DNA from: Bacteroidales bacterium
GTDB taxonomy: Bacteria > Bacteroidota > Bacteroidia > Bacteroidales > Muribaculaceae
Length of the DNA stretch: 10,824 nucleotides
Assembly: GCA_900752535.1 (NCBI GenBank)
Contig: CAADVV010000480.1
Coordinates: 1-10,824 of the forward strand
Reading direction: 5' to 3'
The notes beneath the pieces were generated by a model. That model was not told where the DNA came from. It did not search any database and was given only the letters and a program-made list of their open reading frames with translations. The number at the start of each line of letters is the position of its first letter. Positions within the stretch are counted from its first letter, which is position 1. A program made the position numbers and the translations under genes. Positions 6,317 through 10,824 of the stretch are shown piece after piece.

Positions 6317-6967
6317 ATGGCAAATACAATCACATCAGCCTATAGCGGCGCATTGGGCGCGCAAAGGCAGAAACTCGAGGGATATATCGCAACGTCGGCA
6401 AAGGCTGTCGCACTCCCGTCACAGAAAGCCGACGACGCCGCCAAAGACAAACTTCTTGATATATCGGGATGGGTCTTGATTGTTATCGGAGCGCTCGGAT
6501 TTATCTCTGGAATCATTGTAGGCGTCAGCGGCATCATTATAGCCGGTATTGCCTCGATAGGCTGCGGAGTCTATTGCTACGCCAAATCCATACAGCTCGG
6601 ACGTCAGCGTGCGTTTGCCGCCTCGGCCGCACAGTTCCGTCAGAGCCTTGATGATATCACAAGCCATGTCTCGGGTGAATGGAACTCCTTCATCAACAGC
6701 CAAAACGCCACACTGACACGCGACATAATCACCTCACAGGCCTCGACCGACGCCAAAGTAGCAATGGTTGAAAAGGTGGCCACAGCACCGGTCAGTGTCG
6801 ACATGACCGCAACAGACAAAGCCCTCAAAGAAGCCATGGACGAAGAAGTCTCGACCGACTTCAACGTTGTCGTCAGCGACTATGTAGCTGCCGCCAATTC
6901 GGCGCTCGCATCAGCCGGAAACGCGCAGGCTTCAATCTATAACGCGGTAGACGCCGCCAACAAATAA
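6317..6967 (+). CDS. Membrane-hairpin protein with glycine zipper, function unknown
   Basis: I do not recognise this 216-residue protein. It has an amphipathic alanine-rich N-terminal part (1-48). A hydrophobic block at about 51-89 is long enough for two short membrane helices as a hairpin, and a helical, alanine- and serine-rich C-terminal part (95-216) looks coiled-coil-like. The membrane block is unusually glycine-rich, with G61-x3-G65-x3-G69 forming a glycine zipper and further glycines at 58, 72, 77, 82 and 84. Two cysteines (C83, C87) sit at the end of the block, close to the membrane surface. There is no cleavable signal peptide. The start follows an A-rich leader 34 bases after the small gene, with no promoter box between, so it is probably in the thioredoxin-VKOR operon. 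Confidence 0.8.
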   Translation: MANTITSAYSGALGAQRQKLEGYIATSAKAVALPSQKADDAAKDKLLDISGWVLIVIGALGFISGIIVGVSGIIIAGIASIGCGVYCYAKSIQLGRQRAFAASAAQFRQSLDDITSHVSGEWNSFINSQNATLTRDIITSQASTDAKVAMVEKVATAPVSVDMTATDKALKEAMDEEVSTDFNVVVSDYVAAANSALASAGNAQASIYNAVDAANK

Positions 6968-7167
6968 GAAAATAAGACCCCTGTTCTGCCGGCGCAAAGT
7001 CGGTAAAAAAAGTCAAGCCGCGGGGGGACTCGTTCTCCTCTCTTCTTTATACGCCGGTATAACCCAAGGGCGAGGCGTCGGGACGTCATCTCAGGATGAC
7101 ATCCCGACGTCTGCATGTCTGACGTGAAAGAGAGCTCGTGAGGACAGCTGATTCAAGGATTTTTTAG
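6968..7167. other. Non-coding, structure-rich intergenic stretch
   Basis: No convincing gene is present here. Near the left end, two RNA pairings compete for the same bases: a local hairpin (6988-6993 with 6999-7004) and a longer-range 8-pair helix (6987-6994 with 7052-7059). A run of seven A follows the local hairpin on the plus strand, which is not terminator-like. The strong hairpin at 7073-7112 is annotated separately. GACGT recurs at 7082, 7106 and 7121. The stretch might end the upstream operon, encode a small RNA or be a relic of a palindromic element. Confidence 0.5.
7073..7112. repeat. Strong 18-bp stem-loop (intergenic palindrome)
   Basis: Bases 7073-7090 pair with 7095-7112 around a four-base TCAG loop. 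There are 18 positions with one C-A mismatch (7084/7101) and one G-U pair (7075/7110). The stem is GC-rich with a CGTCGGGA core. Neither strand continues into a T tract, so it is not a classic intrinsic terminator. It may act as a 3' mRNA stabiliser for the upstream operon, a small-RNA fold or a REP-like palindrome. The fold itself is directly visible. Confidence 0.75.
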
Positions 7168-7175
7168 TACCTTTG
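7168..7175 (+). promoter_or_regulatory. Putative -7 promoter box for the Wzi gene and downstream operon
   Basis: TACCTTTG is an exact match to the Bacteroidetes -7 consensus TAnnTTTG, preceded by a T-rich stretch. Transcription would begin near 7182, about 24 bases before the ATG at 7206. A TTG inside the box (7173-7175) could be read as an alternative start codon, but its position in the promoter makes that implausible. The -33 box is not clear. Confidence 0.6.
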
Positions 7176-7205
7176 AGGTCTGAAAATCACCCTCAACCAC
7201 CCGAG

Positions 7206-8726
7206 ATGAAAAAGTCACGTCTTATAGCCGTCATCATGTTGGCCGTCAGTGCACTGACGGCTTCGGCACGCTTCACAGCCGAATATGAGGCGGAAGCGCT
7301 TGCCGGGACCGCTTCGGGCGACTTCGCCCCCTACTATATCTCGTCGCTCAGACACGGACGCCTGACATCTCCCCATAATGCCCAGGTCATGGGCCGCATA
7401 TGGCACATAACAGACACAACGAAGCGATTTTCATGGGGATTCGGCGTCAGTCTTCTTGGCGGATATGCCTCGACAACCGACTATGAGCGCTACACTCCCG
7501 CCGACGGCGGTCACTGGATAGTCAACCCTCAACATCCTACCTCTTTTAGAGTACAGGAAGCATATGGTGAAGTGAAATTTCGCGGTGTCTTTATGAGTGT
7601 CGGCGCTCGCGAGCACACGTCGGCGCTCCTGACACAACGGCTCACAAGCGGCGATCTTGTCGAAAGCGGAAACGCCGCTCCTATTCCAGAGGCACGCATC
7701 GGTTTCATCAACTTCCAGAACATCCCGTTTACCAACGGATGGGTACAGATTCAGGGCGAGATAGGTTATGGTAAAATGCTCGACTCAGACTGGTGGGAAG
7801 ACCGCTACAACCGTTATAACTATCACATCACCAGCGGAGAATGGTATAATTATAAACGCTGCTATTTCCGAACAAAGCCCGCTATGCCTTTTTCAGTCAC
7901 ACTGGGAATGCAGGCCGCAGCTACGTTCGGAGGCCGGATGAAACGTTATATCAAAGGCGAATTAGTTTCGGAACGACACTTTAACCTGAATTTCAAATCG
8001 TTCTGGAACGCTTTTCTACCTAACCCCGGAGGGGAGGACTTCTATGAGGGCAACCATCTTGGTTCATGGGACTTCATGGCCCGTTATCGGTTCAGTTCGG
8101 GTGAGACCGTGCGCGCCTACTTCGAGTGGCCCTGGGAAGACGGTTCGGGCATTGGACGCCGTAACGGCTGGGACGGACTCTGGGGCCTGGAATATATCGC
8201 GGCTGACCGCAACGGCTGGCTGACAGGAGCGTTAGTTGAGTATTTGGACTTCACAAACCAGTCGGGGCCCCAGCACTTTGCCCCCGGTGACCGCCCCGGC
8301 ACAACCATTGCCAACGAATCAACAGGCTGCGACGACTACTATAACAACCAAATGTATAACGCTTATGCCTACTACGGAATGTCGATAGGTACCCCGGCTC
8401 TGATGGCCCCGATTTACAATCTCGACGGATATCCGGCCTACATCGCCAACCGTCTCAGAGGATTTCACGCCGCGACCGAAGGCTGTATCTCAAACTCACT
8501 CAGATGGAGACTCAAGGGTGGTTACAGGCGCGCATGGGGTAACGGCCGCATCATACTGCCCCGCCCCATACATCTGACCTCGGTGTCCGCCGACATTGAC
8601 TGGGAGATTTCCTCAGTGCCCGGACTGAAAGTCAGCGGTCAGTTAGCTTATGACCACGGCGAGATGCCCGGCAACAGCTTCGGTGCGCTGGTATCGGTGA
8701 GCTATAGAGGACTGTTGAATCTCTGA
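7206..8726 (+). CDS. Capsule assembly Wzi family outer-membrane protein
   Basis: A 506-residue exported protein, close to the length of E. coli Wzi, the outer-membrane beta-barrel lectin that anchors capsule. The signal peptide is clear: MKKSRLI, a hydrophobic core and an ASA cleavage site at 19-21. The mature part alternates aromatic and glycine residues like a barrel and carries Wzi-like stretches: RVQEAYGEVKFRGVFMSVGARE, DDYYNNQMYNAYAYYGMSIGTP, ANRLRGFHAATEG and RWRLKGGYRRAWG. The ATG at 7206 is chosen because it starts directly at the signal peptide and because the upstream TTG lies in the promoter box. One base separates it from a lipoprotein gene; sugar-nucleotide genes follow. In Bacteroidetes the family sits near polysaccharide loci. 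Capsule attachment is the likely role but is inferred. Confidence 0.85.
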   Translation: MKKSRLIAVIMLAVSALTASARFTAEYEAEALAGTASGDFAPYYISSLRHGRLTSPHNAQVMGRIWHITDTTKRFSWGFGVSLLGGYASTTDYERYTPADGGHWIVNPQHPTSFRVQEAYGEVKFRGVFMSVGAREHTSALLTQRLTSGDLVESGNAAPIPEARIGFINFQNIPFTNGWVQIQGEIGYGKMLDSDWWEDRYNRYNYHITSGEWYNYKRCYFRTKPAMPFSVTLGMQAAATFGGRMKRYIKGELVSERHFNLNFKSFWNAFLPNPGGEDFYEGNHLGSWDFMARYRFSSGETVRAYFEWPWEDGSGIGRRNGWDGLWGLEYIAADRNGWLTGALVEYLDFTNQSGPQHFAPGDRPGTTIANESTGCDDYYNNQMYNAYAYYGMSIGTPALMAPIYNLDGYPAYIANRLRGFHAATEGCISNSLRWRLKGGYRRAWGNGRIILPRPIHLTSVSADIDWEISSVPGLKVSGQLAYDHGEMPGNSFGALVSVSYRGLLNL

Positions 8727-8727
8727 C

Positions 8728-9216
8728 ATGATGAAGACTATGAATATCGCTCGGATAAAACAAACCATATTCTCCGCGGCTATAACCGTCATAGCCGCCA
8801 TGACGCTATGGTCATGCACGCAGAACAATGGAGAGATTGACCCATGGTTCGGATTCTGGCGCCTGACATCGCTCACCGCCGACGGCGAACCGGTCGAGGA
8901 TTATGACAACAATATCGTCTGGTCTTTCCAGAACAATATAATAATGATAGACATCTATGGCGACCACGAGGAATATATCGAATCGTGGGGTACATGGACA
9001 TGCAACGACGAGGAGACCCTGATGACTCTCGACTTCAGTCACCGTGACGACACGGAAAATAAGGGCCAATATGCTCCGCCGGCCGTCCTCGGATTTTCGC
9101 GTGAAAAGCCCAATACGCTCACGATTGAGGGTCTGTCGTCACGCAAAGCCGTCCTAAGCACGTTTTCGGCCAAAGACGGTCACCGCTATGTCTATAAACT
9201 CGAAAAAGTATACTGA
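8728..9216 (+). CDS. Small lipoprotein, possibly lipocalin-like
   Basis: A 162-residue protein with a lipoprotein signal: positively charged start, hydrophobic segment and a lipobox ending LWSC with the acylated cysteine at C30. The tryptophan at -2 is unusual. The residues after the cysteine (TQNNGEID) lack the run of acidic residues that sends Bacteroides lipoproteins to the cell surface, so the protein may face the periplasm. The mature part begins FGFWRLTSLTADGEPV and is rich in beta-strand patterns, as in small lipocalin-like lipoproteins of Bacteroidales; this family guess is weak. The gene starts one base after the Wzi stop (ATG at 8728, or 8731), so the two are coupled and may act together at the outer membrane. 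Confidence 0.8.
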   Translation: MMKTMNIARIKQTIFSAAITVIAAMTLWSCTQNNGEIDPWFGFWRLTSLTADGEPVEDYDNNIVWSFQNNIIMIDIYGDHEEYIESWGTWTCNDEETLMTLDFSHRDDTENKGQYAPPAVLGFSREKPNTLTIEGLSSRKAVLSTFSAKDGHRYVYKLEKVY

Positions 9217-9227
9217 AACAACCATAT

Positions 9228-10211
9228 ATGGAAAGTAAAAAAGTACTCGTCACCGGAGCCGACGGCTTCATAGGTTCACATCTTACCGAGCTGCTGCTCG
9301 GCGAAGGCTATGATGTCCGCGCCCTGAGCCAGTATAACTCATTCAATAACTGGGGATGGCTCGAAGGTATCAGCCATCCCCGTCTCGAAATCGTGAGCGG
9401 CGACGTGCGCGATCCCGACTTCTGCCGCCACATCAGCCGCGACATCGACACCATCTATCACCTGGCGGCGCTGATAGCCATACCCTACAGCTATGTCGCA
9501 CCCGACTCATATGTCGACACAAACATAAAAGGCACGCTCAACATTTGTCAGGCAGCGCGCGACAATGGTGTCAGACGGCTTGTAGTCACCTCCACGAGTG
9601 AGGTCTACGGCACAGCTCTTCAGGTACCTATACCCGAGACACATCCGCGTCAGCCCCAGTCACCCTACTCAGCCACAAAGATTGCGGCCGACGCCATGGC
9701 CAAGAGCTTCTATAATGCCTTCGACCTGCCTGTGGTCATCGCCAGGCCGTTCAACACCTACGGACCGCGTCAGAGCGCACGCGCCATCATACCCACAATC
9801 ATCACGCAGATAGCCTCGGGCATGAAAGAGATTAAGGTGGGTGATCTGACACCGACGCGCGACTTCAACTATGTGACCGACACCTGCCGCGGTTTTCTCG
9901 CATTAGGCACCACAGAGGGTATCGAAGGACGCGAGATAAACATCGCCACAGGCACGGAAGTGACCATGCGCGAAACCCTCGAGACGATAGCCCGGCTCAT
10001 GGGAAGCGACGTGCGCTATGTGACCGACCCCGAGCGTCTGCGTCCATCCAAGAGCGAAGTCAGACGCCTCTGCGGCGACAACACCCTGATAACCACGCTG
10101 ACCGACTGGCGTCCGCAAAACACTCTGGAAGAAGGTCTCGCAAAAACCATCGAATGGTTTACACGACCCGAAAACCTGGCAAAATATAAACCCGGAATCT
10201 ACAACAGATGA
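9228..10211 (+). CDS. LegB-like NAD-dependent sugar-nucleotide 4,6-dehydratase
   Basis: An extended short-chain dehydrogenase of 327 residues acting on nucleotide-activated sugars in the cytoplasm. The NAD-binding glycine motif is TGADGFIGSH (residues 9-18). The catalytic elements are STSEVYG (122-128) and Y147-SAT-K151, followed by RPFNTYGPRQSARAIIPT (173-190). The strings YNSFNNWGWL, HLAALIAIPYSY, DTNIKGTLN and PTRDFNYV closely resemble LegB, the dehydratase starting legionaminic-acid synthesis from GDP-GlcNAc, more than RmlB or GalE. The dehydratase Thr-Asp-Glu triad reads Thr-Ser-Glu here, as I recall for LegB. The gene follows the lipoprotein by 11 bases and overlaps the next gene by ATGA. 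Family membership is secure; the exact sugar (legionaminic acid or another diamino or N-acetyl sugar) is not. Confidence 0.85.
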   Translation: MESKKVLVTGADGFIGSHLTELLLGEGYDVRALSQYNSFNNWGWLEGISHPRLEIVSGDVRDPDFCRHISRDIDTIYHLAALIAIPYSYVAPDSYVDTNIKGTLNICQAARDNGVRRLVVTSTSEVYGTALQVPIPETHPRQPQSPYSATKIAADAMAKSFYNAFDLPVVIARPFNTYGPRQSARAIIPTIITQIASGMKEIKVGDLTPTRDFNYVTDTCRGFLALGTTEGIEGREINIATGTEVTMRETLETIARLMGSDVRYVTDPERLRPSKSEVRRLCGDNTLITTLTDWRPQNTLEEGLAKTIEWFTRPENLAKYKPGIYNR

Positions 10212-10824
10212 CACCTCCATCAGTCTATAACATCCTCTTTCTCGGCGGCGCACGACGCGTCTCCATGGCCGAGAAATTCATTGCCTCGGGCCTGAGGCTC
10301 GGCATGAAGGTCAACATACTGGGTTACGAGCTGTCGCGCTACTGTCCACTGGCCGCTGTGGGAGAAATCATCGAAGGGCGCCGCTGGAACGACCCCGAAC
10401 TGATGGAAGACCTTCACCGTGTTGTCAGCGAGAAGAAAATCTCGATGCTCGTGCCGTTTGTCGACGGAGCCGTCGAAGTATGCGCGCGCTACGTCAGACT
10501 CTATGGTGACGCCATGTCTCCTGTAAGCTCCGAAGAGGTTTCGGCCGCTATGTTCGACAAGGCCGTTGCAGCCGAAAGATTTGCAGCCGCCTCGCTGCCT
10601 ATCCCGGCGACACTATCTCCGGTCAAACCCGAATTTCCGCTTATAGCCAAACCGCGTCTTGGGTCGGCGTCAAAAGGCATCATCGTGGTCAACACCCCCG
10701 AGGAATGGGATTCTCTATCGATATTCCATGCCGACTATCTGATACAGAGCTACGTCGCCGACCGCGAGGAGTTCACCGTCGACTGCTACGCATCGCCCGT
10801 CACGGGGGAGCCGCTGTGTGTCTC
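10208..10824 (+). CDS. ATP-grasp domain protein (carbamoyl-phosphate-synthase-like ligase), 3' truncated by window edge
   Basis: The frame opens at ATG 10208, overlapping the dehydratase stop as ATGA, and stays open to the window end, giving 205 residues. Residues about 8-95 form a pre-ATP-grasp Rossmann-like domain: ILFLGGARRVSMAEKF, then SMLVPFVDGAVEVCARY. The ATP-grasp part starts near FDKAVAAERFAAASLPIPAT and shows FPLIAKPRLGSASKGIIVV, the nucleotide-binding lysine loop, then YLIQSYVADREEFTVDCYAS. This arrangement matches ATP-grasp ligases related to carbamoyl-phosphate synthase and PylC, which join a carboxylate to an amine or similar nucleophile. The metal-binding C-terminal part is missing. 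Beside a LegB-like gene it probably decorates a sugar or amino-acid-linked glycan precursor; the substrate is unknown. Confidence 0.85.
   Translation, partial: MTPPSVYNILFLGGARRVSMAEKFIASGLRLGMKVNILGYELSRYCPLAAVGEIIEGRRWNDPELMEDLHRVVSEKKISMLVPFVDGAVEVCARYVRLYGDAMSPVSSEEVSAAMFDKAVAAERFAAASLPIPATLSPVKPEFPLIAKPRLGSASKGIIVVNTPEEWDSLSIFHADYLIQSYVADREEFTVDCYASPVTGEPLCV

Noticed and set aside
6968..7167. A known structured RNA (SRP RNA, tmRNA, tRNA, RNase P) in the intergenic stretch
   Set aside because: None of the conserved cores of these RNAs is visible, and the single strong stem-loop does not match their layout.
7173..7205. TTG start giving an 11-residue longer Wzi-family protein
   Set aside because: It overlaps the TACCTTTG promoter box, and the extension would place a polar segment before a normal signal peptide.

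Overview
The window reads as chromosomal DNA of a Bacteroidales bacterium, plausibly a Muribaculaceae-type gut anaerobe. The grounds are moderately GC-rich coding sequence, no clear Shine-Dalgarno sequences, three perfect Bacteroidetes-type -7 promoter boxes (TAnnTTTG), a B12-dependent ribonucleotide reductase, a YicC-Gmk-NadD-DUF5063 gene string, and a Bacteroidetes-style Wzi protein and lipoprotein. The genus is inference; the phylum and order are fairly secure.

Layout. Bases 1-1150 hold the C-terminal part of a class II ribonucleotide reductase, cut by the window edge. It converges on tsaB (minus strand, 1925-1233) across a shared bidirectional terminator at 1169-1206. tsaB and yicC diverge from a compact region (1926-2009) with one promoter box for each direction. 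A tight housekeeping operon follows: yicC (YicC-family RNase), gmk (guanylate kinase), nadD (NAD synthesis) and a DUF5063 gene, with gaps of 41 and 5 bases and then an ATGA overlap.

Bases 4779-6967 form an accessory-looking operon: a signal-less thioredoxin, a membrane protein joining a degenerate C39-peptidase-like domain to a vitamin K epoxide reductase (VKOR) domain, a 56-residue cysteine-free small protein, and a membrane-hairpin protein with a glycine zipper. A large inverted repeat lies just before the thioredoxin start. This is the least explained part of the window and the best candidate for an undescribed system, perhaps oxidative or peptide-linked envelope biology; that function is inference.

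A 238-base non-coding stretch (6968-7205) holds a strong 18-bp hairpin and a perfect promoter box. It precedes a run of surface-glycan and envelope genes: a Wzi-family outer-membrane protein, a small lipoprotein, a LegB-like sugar-nucleotide 4,6-dehydratase and an ATP-grasp ligase cut by the right edge. Together these look like the start of a surface polysaccharide or nonulosonic-acid locus continuing to the right.

No tRNA, rRNA, CRISPR array, insertion sequence or integrase was seen.
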